This document shows positions 52,334 to 61,360 of a DNA stretch of 64,000 nucleotides, one piece after another (the first letter of the stretch is position 1; the number at the start of each line of letters is the position of its first letter). This DNA comes from an uncultured Lachnospiraceae bacterium (lineage in GTDB: Bacteria > Bacillota > Clostridia > Lachnospirales > Lachnospiraceae), in contig CACZLA010000001.1 in NCBI GenBank assembly GCA_902781895.1, positions 62,001 through 126,000 of the forward strand, read 5' to 3'. Under the pieces are notes generated by a model that was given only the letters and a program-made list of their open reading frames with translations, was not told the origin of the DNA and did no database searches. The position numbers were made by a program, and so were the translations under genes.

Positions 52334-54018
52334 TTACTACTCCTCTTTTTTATTTCTGTTCTTATAAGATGTAACAAACCTATCCCACCGGCCACAAAAG
52401 CAGTCAGTGCAAACAGATTTCTATACACAAATGGAATATTTGCCGAATGCTCCTTATGATTTCCGTTATAATAATTATCTGTGAGCGGCATAAGAAGCTT
52501 TCTCTCATATCTCCTGATATCTTTACCCACACTTATCGGGTCATCCAGCAGCATGGTAAATCTGTTTTCACTGCTATAGGGTTCCCACTCTGCTCCTTCT
52601 ATGGACGGATTGCCTGTTCTTGCAAAATTCGCCCACATATTCTGAACTTTTTCGGAAAGCTCTGCATTTATGTTTTCGCCCGAATAAATGGTTTCTGAAA
52701 GATTTCCGAAAACATAAGCCAGCTCCACAGCGTGACACGCTCCCAGATGAGGATGCTTCGATGGATATTTCCAGAAATACATATAGACTTTTCCGCCATT
52801 ATCAGACTGATGCTCTGACTGACGGATAGCCGGCAGGCGGAAAATGATCTCATTATAAAGATCGGTTATTACCCAGGGTTTCTTTAAAAATGTTTTCAGA
52901 GGATTTTTCTCTTTATGTTTCTTAAAGAATCTTTTTGTTCTTTTCTTATTTCCGGCACCAAGCTTTTTACTGTCATTCTCGAACATATAATAAGCACAGA
53001 TCTTATAGATACTGAGCCCGCCTATATCCTTGATCCAGTATCTCATCTCATCCTTGTTTGTGCCTATTATCATGTCAACATGAGATGCTTCTCCGGACTT
53101 ATATGCTCCGTATAAATCCTGAGGAAGAACAACTCCGTCTCTTTCCGGGTAATTTGTATCATCAAATCTGTCTATTACTTTTTTCAGTTGCTCTTCGGAA
53201 AGAGCACATAAATCCTCCATGGAATGAGCGCCGGTCTTTTTCATCAGCTTATCTGTCAGATACATACATTCCCCGGGACTGTATGTCAGAGAGAGTGAAC
53301 CGCTCTCTGCTATCACTCTTTTAAAAAGTCCCTTCGCCTCCGGTATAAGAGGAAGCAGTGATACGCTTCCGCCTCCCGCTGACTCACCGAAGATGGTTAC
53401 ATTTTCAGCATCTCCTCCAAAGGAGCTGATATTCTTTTTTATATATCTGAGAGCCTCAACCTGGTCCAGCAGTCCCAGATTCCCGCCGGTCTTATAATCC
53501 TCACCTCCCGGAACTCCGGAAAAGTCCATAAATCCAAGGATTCCGAGTCTGTAGGTTATAGTTACAAGAACTATATCAGGATGATTCTTCACAAAATTAT
53601 GTCCGTCGTAAAGGGGATCCGCAGTTCCGCCCCATCCATATGCACCACCATGAATAAAAACCATTACCGGTCTTTTTTCTCCGGCATATTTTCCGGCAGT
53701 CCATATATTCAGATAGAGACAGTCCTCGCTCTGATGAAAAAGAGATGCCCTTTCTGATTCAGACCTGCTCTGCAGCGGTGAAGCCCCATTATAAAACGCT
53801 TCAAACACCTCGTCTTTCCTGCTGACTGAAACAGGTGATTTCCACCTCAGCTCTCCCACCGGAGGCTCAGCAAAGGGAATACCCTTAAAGGCCACAACTC
53901 CGTCATCGTTTTTCCCCACAAAAACACCATTTATACAGGAGGCAGCTACTGCGCTGTCATATGGACCGACTATCTGACTGTTTTTTTTGAAATTATCATC
54001 AACTGACTTTATTCTCAT
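52330..54018 (-). CDS. Type B carboxylesterase with C-terminal membrane anchor
   Basis: A 562-residue alpha/beta-hydrolase. The nucleophile elbow is FGESAGGGS; the oxyanion region is VFIHGGAYGWGG; a Glu-acid is expected in ...TNKDEMRYW; and the catalytic His lies in HLGACHAVELAYVFG. No signal peptide. Residues ~533-555 (LFALTAFVAGGIGLLHLI) form one helix followed by RTEIKKRSSK, so the enzyme is probably tail-anchored facing the cytoplasm. It overlaps the ligase gene by 20 bp and the NRPS-like gene by 4 bp, so production is coupled. It might release or trim an acyl product made by them. Confidence 0.88.
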   Translation of the reverse strand: MRIKSVDDNFKKNSQIVGPYDSAVAASCINGVFVGKNDDGVVAFKGIPFAEPPVGELRWKSPVSVSRKDEVFEAFYNGASPLQSRSESERASLFHQSEDCLYLNIWTAGKYAGEKRPVMVFIHGGAYGWGGTADPLYDGHNFVKNHPDIVLVTITYRLGILGFMDFSGVPGGEDYKTGGNLGLLDQVEALRYIKKNISSFGGDAENVTIFGESAGGGSVSLLPLIPEAKGLFKRVIAESGSLSLTYSPGECMYLTDKLMKKTGAHSMEDLCALSEEQLKKVIDRFDDTNYPERDGVVLPQDLYGAYKSGEASHVDMIIGTNKDEMRYWIKDIGGLSIYKICAYYMFENDSKKLGAGNKKRTKRFFKKHKEKNPLKTFLKKPWVITDLYNEIIFRLPAIRQSEHQSDNGGKVYMYFWKYPSKHPHLGACHAVELAYVFGNLSETIYSGENINAELSEKVQNMWANFARTGNPSIEGAEWEPYSSENRFTMLLDDPISVGKDIRRYERKLLMPLTDNYYNGNHKEHSANIPFVYRNLFALTAFVAGGIGLLHLIRTEIKKRSSK

Positions 54019-55714
54019 TTTCTGTTTCCTCTTCCAGCTGGCGATATGCTACTTTTCCTACCAGAGTTTTCGGAAGTGTATCACGGAATTCTATTTCCTT
54101 AGGCAGTGCATACTTAGCTATACGCTTCGACGCATAATTCATCAGAGTTTTCTTGGTATTTTCATCTGCCGGAACGCCCTGTTTCAACATGATAAATGCC
54201 TTTGGAACCTGCATCCTGTAAGTATCCGGTACACCGATAACACAGCTCATCTGAACCATCTCATGTGCATCGAATATGTTCTCAAGCTGTGCAGGATATA
54301 TATTATATCCCGAAGAAACTATCATTCGTTTTGAACGTCCGTGGAAATATACAAATCCTTCTTCATCCATAGATCCAAGGTCTCCTGTATAAACCCATGT
54401 AAGACCATCCGAATGGGTCTGAAGAGTCTTTGCAGTCTCCTCAGGATGCTTGATATATTCTTTCATAACCGTAGGACCTGCAAGAAGGATTTCTCCCTCT
54501 TCTCCGTAAGGAAGCTCCTCGTCTGTTCCCGGTTTTACTATCTTGATATAGGTATCCGGAAATGGTATTCCTATACTGCCCTCCTTAAACTTATTGATAG
54601 GAGTCAGACAGCATGCAGTAACCGTTTCGGTTGTTCCATATCCCTCTCTGATCTGTACAACAGCTTTATGATCATACAGAAATGTATCAAATTTCTTCTT
54701 AAGCTCCACCGACAGTGAATCACCACCGGAAAAAACTCCCTTCAGACAGCTGTAATCGGCCTTTTCCATATTCGAAAGTCTGAGGAGTGCCTCATACAGT
54801 GTAGGAACACCTGCAATAAAATTACATTTATACTTTGTAATGAGCTTAGAATAGCTATCTGCCGTAAAGCGGGGAACAAGGACACATCTTCCTCCCTGAG
54901 CCAGCATGGAATGTATACAAACTCCAAGTCCGAAGCCATGGAAAAGTGGCATAGCCGAGAGCATTTTGTCCCCGGGCCTGTACATGGGATTTGTAGCTAC
55001 TATCTGGGCAGACAGAGCATTAAAATTCAGATTTGTAAGAAGAATACCCTTGGTTGTTCCTGTTGTTCCACCGGAATAAAGTATGGCAGCAGGATCATCT
55101 CCTTTACGCTTAACCTTATAATTCCAGAAACAGGATTTTCCGAGACGCATAAAATCCTTCCACATTATTACAGGAGCATCCTCGGGAATCTTTCTTATTT
55201 TACGTCCCTCAGTAAGCATATATCCCACCTTAAGGGGACGGGATAAAGCATCCTTTATTCTGGCAATAACGATATTTACCGCACAGGTTTTTGCCCTTAT
55301 ACTTTCAAACTTATGATAGAACTGATCCAGGGTAACCACAGTAACACTCTCTGATTCATTGATATAGAACTGAAGTTCCTTCTCACTGGATAAGGGATGT
55401 ACCATACTTGCTACCGCACCTATCATATTTACTGCATAAAACATATAGATAGCCTGAGGGCAGTTTGGCATAGCTATTGTTACACGGTCATTCTCTCGTA
55501 CTCCGATGGTACGAAGACTTCTGGCACATTTATTTATATTTTCCACCATTTCCTTATAGGTGGTGGACTTACCCATAAAATCAAATGCAATATTATCCGG
55601 ATGAAGCTTGGCATTTTTCTCAAGCATCTCTACCATAGACCCCTGAAAATACTCCAGAGTTGCGGGTACATCACCTAAACTGTCAAGCCAGGGGCGTTTT
55701 GCTGTTATTTCCAT
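53999..55714 (-). CDS. Acyl-CoA synthetase / acyl-AMP ligase
   Basis: A 571-residue class I adenylate-forming enzyme. The P-loop is ILYSGGTTGTTKGI; the second motif is REGYGTTETV; the hinge and A8 are VYTGDLGSMDEEGFVYFHGRSKRMI; and the C-terminal Lys is in LPKTLVGKVAYR. This architecture fits fatty-acyl-CoA ligases. It may supply activated fatty acid to the acyltransferase or condensation domain of the same operon; no dedicated carrier protein gene besides the NRPS-like carrier domain is present. Gap of 15 bp after the acyltransferase gene. Confidence 0.9.
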   Translation of the reverse strand: MEITAKRPWLDSLGDVPATLEYFQGSMVEMLEKNAKLHPDNIAFDFMGKSTTYKEMVENINKCARSLRTIGVRENDRVTIAMPNCPQAIYMFYAVNMIGAVASMVHPLSSEKELQFYINESESVTVVTLDQFYHKFESIRAKTCAVNIVIARIKDALSRPLKVGYMLTEGRKIRKIPEDAPVIMWKDFMRLGKSCFWNYKVKRKGDDPAAILYSGGTTGTTKGILLTNLNFNALSAQIVATNPMYRPGDKMLSAMPLFHGFGLGVCIHSMLAQGGRCVLVPRFTADSYSKLITKYKCNFIAGVPTLYEALLRLSNMEKADYSCLKGVFSGGDSLSVELKKKFDTFLYDHKAVVQIREGYGTTETVTACCLTPINKFKEGSIGIPFPDTYIKIVKPGTDEELPYGEEGEILLAGPTVMKEYIKHPEETAKTLQTHSDGLTWVYTGDLGSMDEEGFVYFHGRSKRMIVSSGYNIYPAQLENIFDAHEMVQMSCVIGVPDTYRMQVPKAFIMLKQGVPADENTKKTLMNYASKRIAKYALPKEIEFRDTLPKTLVGKVAYRQLEEETENENKVS

Positions 55715-55729
55715 TTGTTTATACCTACC

Positions 55730-56614
55730 TTAATAATCTATTTTTTCTGTAAAAGGCTTATCGAGAATTTCCGGATTTTCCAGAATCTTACGAAGAAGCT
55801 TCAGACTCTTTGAATAATAATATCCATCACCGATTCGTTCATCCAGAGTCAGACCAAGGGTAATAACCGGATGCACATCATTGGTTCCGTCTTCCTTCCA
55901 ATCAGAAACCATATGCTTCTTACCGATCACGGCGAAAAACGAATTGGTCCCCCAATTATTTAAATGATGATATCCGCTGTCCATACCGATAGAACCGAGA
56001 TTTGTCAGGAATATGGACGCATAATTCGGATCGGTTTTTATAAGATCATATGGAACCTTTCCTCTGCGATCCAGGAAGAAAAGAATTTTCATAAGAACAA
56101 ACAGAACACCACGGGGGAGCTTTAAAAGTTTTTCCATAAAGTCAGTGCTGTTATCAACCGAATCAGCCCTGCGGCACTCGTGTATCTCCTTCATTATGGA
56201 TGTATGCAGAGTATCGATGGTATCATTTTTAGTATATTTCTTAAATGCAAGGGCTTCCTCCCCTTTGTCATCGAACTGCTTTTTGACTACAAATGCAACG
56301 GAAATATTATTTCTGAGATACATACGATTGCCTGAAATAAACCGGTTCAGTCTTGGTCTATGTACGACAGTCTTAACCATAGCTGCAAGGATAACATGAA
56401 AATAAGTATATTTATCCTCCGTCAGTCCTTCATTTTTCTTAGCCAGATAAGCATCTATGGGACGTGTATCCACATCAACCTTCATGTAAGCTTCATTGTC
56501 CGTACGATTCGGCATAAGATAGGGCATAAACTGATTCATAGCCGGAACCTCATCCCTAAGCCACCTTCCGTCAAATCTGTCTCCTCTGCGTCTCTTTCCC
56601 GGTTTCCTTTTCAT
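55730..56614 (-). CDS. CAT/E2-fold acyltransferase-like protein
   Basis: A 294-residue protein resembling the catalytic domain of 2-oxoacid dehydrogenase E2 acyltransferases and chloramphenicol acetyltransferase (YFHVILAAMVKTVVHRPRLNRFI, ASIFLTNLGSIGMDSGYHHL). The lipoyl domain is absent. At the active site, where E2 has H-x-x-x-D-G, it reads LDERIGDGYYYSK: the Asp-Gly is kept, the catalytic His is Glu. So it may work differently or be a scaffold. An N-terminal basic stretch (KRKPGKRRRGDRFDGR) could bind membrane. It sits between the ABC permease and the acyl ligase, 12 and 15 bp away. Confidence 0.82.
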   Translation of the reverse strand: MKRKPGKRRRGDRFDGRWLRDEVPAMNQFMPYLMPNRTDNEAYMKVDVDTRPIDAYLAKKNEGLTEDKYTYFHVILAAMVKTVVHRPRLNRFISGNRMYLRNNISVAFVVKKQFDDKGEEALAFKKYTKNDTIDTLHTSIMKEIHECRRADSVDNSTDFMEKLLKLPRGVLFVLMKILFFLDRRGKVPYDLIKTDPNYASIFLTNLGSIGMDSGYHHLNNWGTNSFFAVIGKKHMVSDWKEDGTNDVHPVITLGLTLDERIGDGYYYSKSLKLLRKILENPEILDKPFTEKIDY

Positions 56615-56626
56615 TTTTCTTCTCCT

Positions 56627-59600
56627 TTACTCTTCTGCTATTTCTTTTAATGAAAATTTTCTGATCTTCCAGAATGATACAGTACTTATGATCGTCATAA
56701 ATACAGCTTCTATCAGAGCCGAAATAGTCCATATAACAAGACTTGGTTCCCTGATATACTGTACATCAGATGGTTCAAGTATTTTCATTACCAACGAATT
56801 GGTCGACATACCGATTATCATTGCCAGCAGAATACCTACTAATGTTACAAATATAATTTCCCTTACAAGATACCCCACAGTCTGACTAAGTGAAAAACCA
56901 TTAACACGCATAACTATAAGTTCCCGTTTCTTATGCATTACAAATATATTATTCAGATTGGTTAACACAAGGAATGACATGATTACTGCATTTGCCAGCA
57001 TAAATATCGCTATGGAATTATATGTGATCTCTCCGGTTTTGAACCTTTGCAGGAAAGCTACGTCATCCTCTACACTTATATTACCCGATATTTTCTTTAT
57101 TTCATCACATACCGCGTCTTTATTGTCCTTATTATAGATCATAAATATGGTATTATAATCCGGGTCATCTCCAAACTCTTTCCTGTAAGCATCCTTTGAC
57201 ATTACTGCAAGTCGACCCTGATAATTCTGAAAAATACCTTCTATCGTAACAGGCACCTTTGTCATATAAGACGAATACATTTTTATTTCGTCACCCGTAT
57301 CGAATCCATAGTTTTCACTGGTCCTGTTCTGAAGCAGGATTCCTTCCTGCGGAAGAGTAATTAATTCTTTAGTCTCCGGATCTTTAAGTATGATAGCCTT
57401 ATCTATCTCCTCCGGATCTGCAGTAAGAATAACTATCGCTTCCGTTCTGTCACCCACATAATACAAATGGGTTTCTTCAGATGCCTCAATCCAGCTGACA
57501 TCATTACGTTCAAGACATTCCTTTGTTTTTTTCTTTTCATCTTCCGTAACCGCACTACTGAATGTCAGCTTTGTATCATAAGCATAAACCTCTTCAAGCT
57601 CAGCATTCATCATACCGGAAAAAGCATATCTTGCCGTAATTCCTATGCCTATAATAATAACACTTCCCATAATTATTACTATCGTAAGTATTACACGTAC
57701 TTTATCATCCTTAATATTTCTGATAATAAGCCTGGAATAGAGTGTTCCTATACCATGAGATTTTTTTCCTCTCTTTTTTTCCAGATTTCTTTCCTTCTTT
57801 ACAGTAACACCCTTCATCAATATGGAAGCGGGGCTTTTCAGCAGTCCTGTACATGCAAAAAATGTAGTAATGGCACATACCAGTACCGCACCTACCGCAA
57901 CAAGTATTGTTGAAAGTATCGGAATCTGCGGTTCTACATATGTAAATGTATACATACCTTCACGTAGGATCATAGAGAGCACAAGTTTAGACAGGATATA
58001 TCCCATTAAGACACCTGTGATGGATCCTACTATTGCTGCCGAAACGCCGAATAACATATATTTTTTCAGCACCTCATTATTTCGGAATCCAAAGGCCTTT
58101 GTTGTTCCGACCTGTTTGATCTGCTCTTCTATGATCATGGTAAGTGTTGAGAAACATACCAATGCTCCCACCAGTAAAAACAGTATTCCGAAAACCGTTC
58201 CCGCGCTATCTATTGAAGCTATAGTCGAATATAAATCCATATAACCGCCGTTGCTTCGACGATCTATCAATACAACTGTTGCCGTAATTTCGGAAACAGC
58301 TTTCCTGCCGTCTTCTAACTGATCTTCAGCCTCCTGACGTTTTTTATCAAGCTCTGCCTGCGCATCACTGATTTCCTTTTCTTTCTCCGCCTTTGTCTTT
58401 TCTAATTCAGCCCATCCGTCTTCTATCTTTTTACGTCCTTTTTCTTCTTCCTCCTTCATAAGACGTTTTGCGTCTTCAAGTTTCTTTAAACCTGCTTTAT
58501 ACTGTGCTTCTCCTTCGGCTATCTCAGCCTCAGCATCTGCAATCTCCTTTTTCTTCTGATCCATCAGCTCACTGATCTTTGAGAAACCACCATTATCGAA
58601 AAAGGTCCTGATTAGTGAAATGTTTTCCCTGAGATCCTCGGGTCCGCCAATGATTGTTGTCGGATAATATTCTTCTCCCAGAAACTCTGCAGCCTCTGAA
58701 ATATCTGTCATATACTGCTGATTCAGAAGGTCTACGTATTCATTTACAGCCTCATCAACTGCCTCCTGATAATTCGGGTCATCCTCACTACAGGAATTGA
58801 GCTTAGACTCTATACTGTTTAATCGAGAAAGAATATCGTCTTTATCAGCAGTCAGTCTGTTTAACAATGATTCCGCATATTCCAGCTTTTTACGTGACTC
58901 CTCAAGGGTTCTTTTAGCCTCATCCAGTTTTGCTCTTGCAGCCTTCAGTTCAGCCTCACCGCTGTTAATCTTTGCCTGAGCTTCTCTGAGTTTTTCTTCC
59001 AGCTCCTTTTCCCCGTCATTTAACTTCTTTTCAGCGTCAGCAACTTCTTTTTCCAGCGCGGCTTTCCCGTCATCTATTTTCTTTTGTGCATCAGCAAGCT
59101 TTGCTTCTGCTTCCTCATTCTCTTTGTCTATCGTTTTATTTAATCGCCTGCGCAATCTTTCAGTGGCTTCTTTTTCAATATATTCTCTCGCCGCCTGAAT
59201 CCTGTCTTCTACATCCTTAATATTTTCATAATATTCATCACTGAATATATCTTTATCATATTCACCATCAAGACGGATAACTGCCTGCATATCACAACCA
59301 TCCAGGCTTTCGAGATCAAAAGCATCTCTCGGTATCGCTACACACCCTTTTAATCCTACAACGATATATTTAGGATGCTTCATTACTCCTACTACCTTAT
59401 ATGAATCACCCTTAAGAATCTTATCAGCAAAAACAGCATCAGCTACTGACATTGTTACTTCATCACCCACTTCAAGATGGGCACTATCAGCAAGCTCAGT
59501 GGATATTATACATTCATCATTTTTTTGTGGTAAAACGCCCTCTACCACCTCAGGTACATCTATATGCTGTGTTAAGGAAAACAGATCGACATTACTCTGA

Positions 59601-59899
59601 CTTTTTCCACTATTCAAGCTGACATTTACGCTTTCCATTCCCTCAACATCAGCGACACCTTCAATATTCTTAAGGTAATTCATATCATCTTCCGACATTC
59701 CGACAGTTGAGACAAAGCTGTAATTTTCAAAGCTTCTGTCATCGTAAATGTCTTTAGTATCCTTCATGAATCCCCTGTACATATACCTGGTGGTAAAAAA
59801 TCCACCGGTTCCGAGCATCACAATAAGACATATCGAAAGATATGATACAATTCTTTTTCGTATATTTCTTACTGCGTCTACTCTCTGTGTCTGTTTCAT
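56627..59899 (-). CDS. FtsX/MacB-type ABC permease with long extracellular coiled coil
   Basis: A 1090-residue protein with two FtsX repeats and about eight membrane helices: one at ~17-38, three at ~575-700, one near 740-765 and three at ~965-1080. Between the first helix and the first FtsX part lie a MacB-like domain and two coiled-coil blocks (~230-360 and ~440-540: EAEAKLADAQKKIDDGKAAL, KLEDAKRLMKEEEEKGRKKI). The MacB class moves lipids, lipopeptides or transmits force rather than importing. It pairs with the GAF-ABC ATPase encoded 34 bp upstream. Long periplasmic or extracellular coiled coils of this kind are common in Gram-positive FtsX proteins of unknown role. Confidence 0.9.
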   Translation of the reverse strand: MKQTQRVDAVRNIRKRIVSYLSICLIVMLGTGGFFTTRYMYRGFMKDTKDIYDDRSFENYSFVSTVGMSEDDMNYLKNIEGVADVEGMESVNVSLNSGKSQSNVDLFSLTQHIDVPEVVEGVLPQKNDECIISTELADSAHLEVGDEVTMSVADAVFADKILKGDSYKVVGVMKHPKYIVVGLKGCVAIPRDAFDLESLDGCDMQAVIRLDGEYDKDIFSDEYYENIKDVEDRIQAAREYIEKEATERLRRRLNKTIDKENEEAEAKLADAQKKIDDGKAALEKEVADAEKKLNDGEKELEEKLREAQAKINSGEAELKAARAKLDEAKRTLEESRKKLEYAESLLNRLTADKDDILSRLNSIESKLNSCSEDDPNYQEAVDEAVNEYVDLLNQQYMTDISEAAEFLGEEYYPTTIIGGPEDLRENISLIRTFFDNGGFSKISELMDQKKKEIADAEAEIAEGEAQYKAGLKKLEDAKRLMKEEEEKGRKKIEDGWAELEKTKAEKEKEISDAQAELDKKRQEAEDQLEDGRKAVSEITATVVLIDRRSNGGYMDLYSTIASIDSAGTVFGILFLLVGALVCFSTLTMIIEEQIKQVGTTKAFGFRNNEVLKKYMLFGVSAAIVGSITGVLMGYILSKLVLSMILREGMYTFTYVEPQIPILSTILVAVGAVLVCAITTFFACTGLLKSPASILMKGVTVKKERNLEKKRGKKSHGIGTLYSRLIIRNIKDDKVRVILTIVIIMGSVIIIGIGITARYAFSGMMNAELEEVYAYDTKLTFSSAVTEDEKKKTKECLERNDVSWIEASEETHLYYVGDRTEAIVILTADPEEIDKAIILKDPETKELITLPQEGILLQNRTSENYGFDTGDEIKMYSSYMTKVPVTIEGIFQNYQGRLAVMSKDAYRKEFGDDPDYNTIFMIYNKDNKDAVCDEIKKISGNISVEDDVAFLQRFKTGEITYNSIAIFMLANAVIMSFLVLTNLNNIFVMHKKRELIVMRVNGFSLSQTVGYLVREIIFVTLVGILLAMIIGMSTNSLVMKILEPSDVQYIREPSLVIWTISALIEAVFMTIISTVSFWKIRKFSLKEIAEE

Positions 59900-59933
59900 A
59901 AAATTACTAATGCCTTAATAATCTGTTTATAAT

Positions 59934-61163
59934 TTACCAGGTCAGTTCCCTTGCATGTAGAGGATTCATATTGATTCTTATACTGGATATAAGACCGCCT
60001 CTAAGCTTTACCACACGGTCTGCCATCTTTGCAATTTCCGGATTATGAGTGATCATAATTACGGTTTTATTTTGATTTCTCACTATTTCTTCAACTATAT
60101 CCAGAACCTCGATACTCGTATCATAATCCAGTGCCGCCGTCGGCTCATCTGCCAGGATCAGCTTCGGATTCTTTGTTATGGCACGGGCTATGGATACTCT
60201 CTGCTGCTGACCACCACTCATCTGGGATGTAAAGTGATCTGCATACTCCGAAAGCCCCACCTGTTCCAAAGCCTTTTCCGGAGACACGGGATCGTTACTG
60301 ATCTCCGCAATAAACTTCAGATTTTCCAATGCGGAAAGATTTGGCATCAGATTATATGACTGAAATATAAATCCTATATAATCCCGCCTGAATTCCGTGA
60401 GTTCTTTTTGCGTCGGTTTTGAGAAATCCTTACCATCCAGCGTTATCGTGCCGTCTGTCATGGGGTCCATTCCACCGATGATATTCATAAGTGTACTTTT
60501 ACCACATCCGCTTTCACCCAGTATAACCAGAAACTCTCCCTGGTATATGTCGAGATCTATCCCCTTCAATACACGAAGAATATTTTCTCCTGACAAGAAC
60601 TCCTTTGTAATCCCCCTGAGCGAGATGATGGGGTCACGTTTCTTCTGAAGAGGAAACTTAAATCCCTTATCATCAATATCCAGTGCCACAAGTGCGGACA
60701 TATTACCGGCAAGCCTTCTGTCTTCCTTTCCGAACTTCTTTCCATTCTTCTTATTAAACATCTGAATGCAGCCAAATGGTTGTCCACCCGGTGTATTTAA
60801 CGGAGTAACCATCTGACTGTTAAAGGCTAATCCCAGAGTTTCAACAGTACCGCTTAGCGGACTGTCAGCAGGAATCTTACCATTCATCACTATGCTCTCT
60901 GCCGTACTTATTACTCGCCCGATGATTCCCTGATTCTTCGGTATGCTAAGACCGGTCATATCCATTCCGGTGGTGCAGGTAATAATAACCACACTATCAC
61001 TATCATTATCTAACAGCCATACAAAACCACCTTCACAGTCGAGTACATCTGTCATAATTCCAAGGCAGTTCGCCAGGGCACTTTCCATCTGATTTTCTTC
61101 CTGGAGTGCATCCGTTAATTCCCAGATGGCCTGAGTATATTTTTCATTTAATTTATCATCCAA
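59934..61163 (-). CDS. GAF domain fused to ABC transporter ATPase
   Basis: A 409-residue fusion. Residues ~15-165 form a GAF sensor domain (LANCLGIMTDVLDCEGGFVWL, NQGIIGRVISTAESIVMNG, CIQMFNKKNGKKFG). Residues ~178-400 are a MacB/LolD-type ATPase: Walker A GESGCGKST (216-224), Q-loop FQSYNLMP, signature MSGGQQQR, Walker B LILADEPTAALD and switch MITHNPEI. Regulatory GAF domains are not usual on ABC ATPases, so transport is probably gated by a cytoplasmic ligand. The start is TTG at 61163 with GGAGG 9 nt upstream. It is the first gene of a seven- or eight-gene operon. Confidence 0.9.
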   Translation of the reverse strand: MDDKLNEKYTQAIWELTDALQEENQMESALANCLGIMTDVLDCEGGFVWLLDNDSDSVVIITCTTGMDMTGLSIPKNQGIIGRVISTAESIVMNGKIPADSPLSGTVETLGLAFNSQMVTPLNTPGGQPFGCIQMFNKKNGKKFGKEDRRLAGNMSALVALDIDDKGFKFPLQKKRDPIISLRGITKEFLSGENILRVLKGIDLDIYQGEFLVILGESGCGKSTLMNIIGGMDPMTDGTITLDGKDFSKPTQKELTEFRRDYIGFIFQSYNLMPNLSALENLKFIAEISNDPVSPEKALEQVGLSEYADHFTSQMSGGQQQRVSIARAITKNPKLILADEPTAALDYDTSIEVLDIVEEIVRNQNKTVIMITHNPEIAKMADRVVKLRGGLISSIRINMNPLHARELTW

Positions 61164-61233
61164 AGATTCACACCTCCATCAACTCACTTCCAGTAAGAGA
61201 AATGCTATCATTTTTCAAAAAACACATATCAAC

Positions 61234-61262
61234 ATTATACTTTAAAAACCAATACTTTTAAA
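61234..61262 (-). promoter_or_regulatory. Promoter of the GAF-ABC / acyl / NRPS operon
   Basis: TTTAAA (61257-61262) and TATAAT (61234-61239) are 17 bp apart on the minus strand, giving a ~65-nt leader before the TTG at 61163. Confidence 0.6.
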
Positions 61263-61321
61263 CCTATTTATAGTTATATACTGCCATGCACTTATGTGAT
61301 AAAGAAAAATGTATTATTGAT

Positions 61322-61356
61322 CTAAAAGAACCGCCCCTTGATTGGGACGGTTCTTT
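61322..61356. terminator. Terminator of the hybrid histidine kinase gene
   Basis: AAAAGAACCG and CGGTTCTTTT arms with CCC/GGG and a short loop form a strong stem directly after the stop at 61361, ending in TTCTTTT on the minus strand. Confidence 0.85.
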
Positions 61357-61360
61357 TGGG

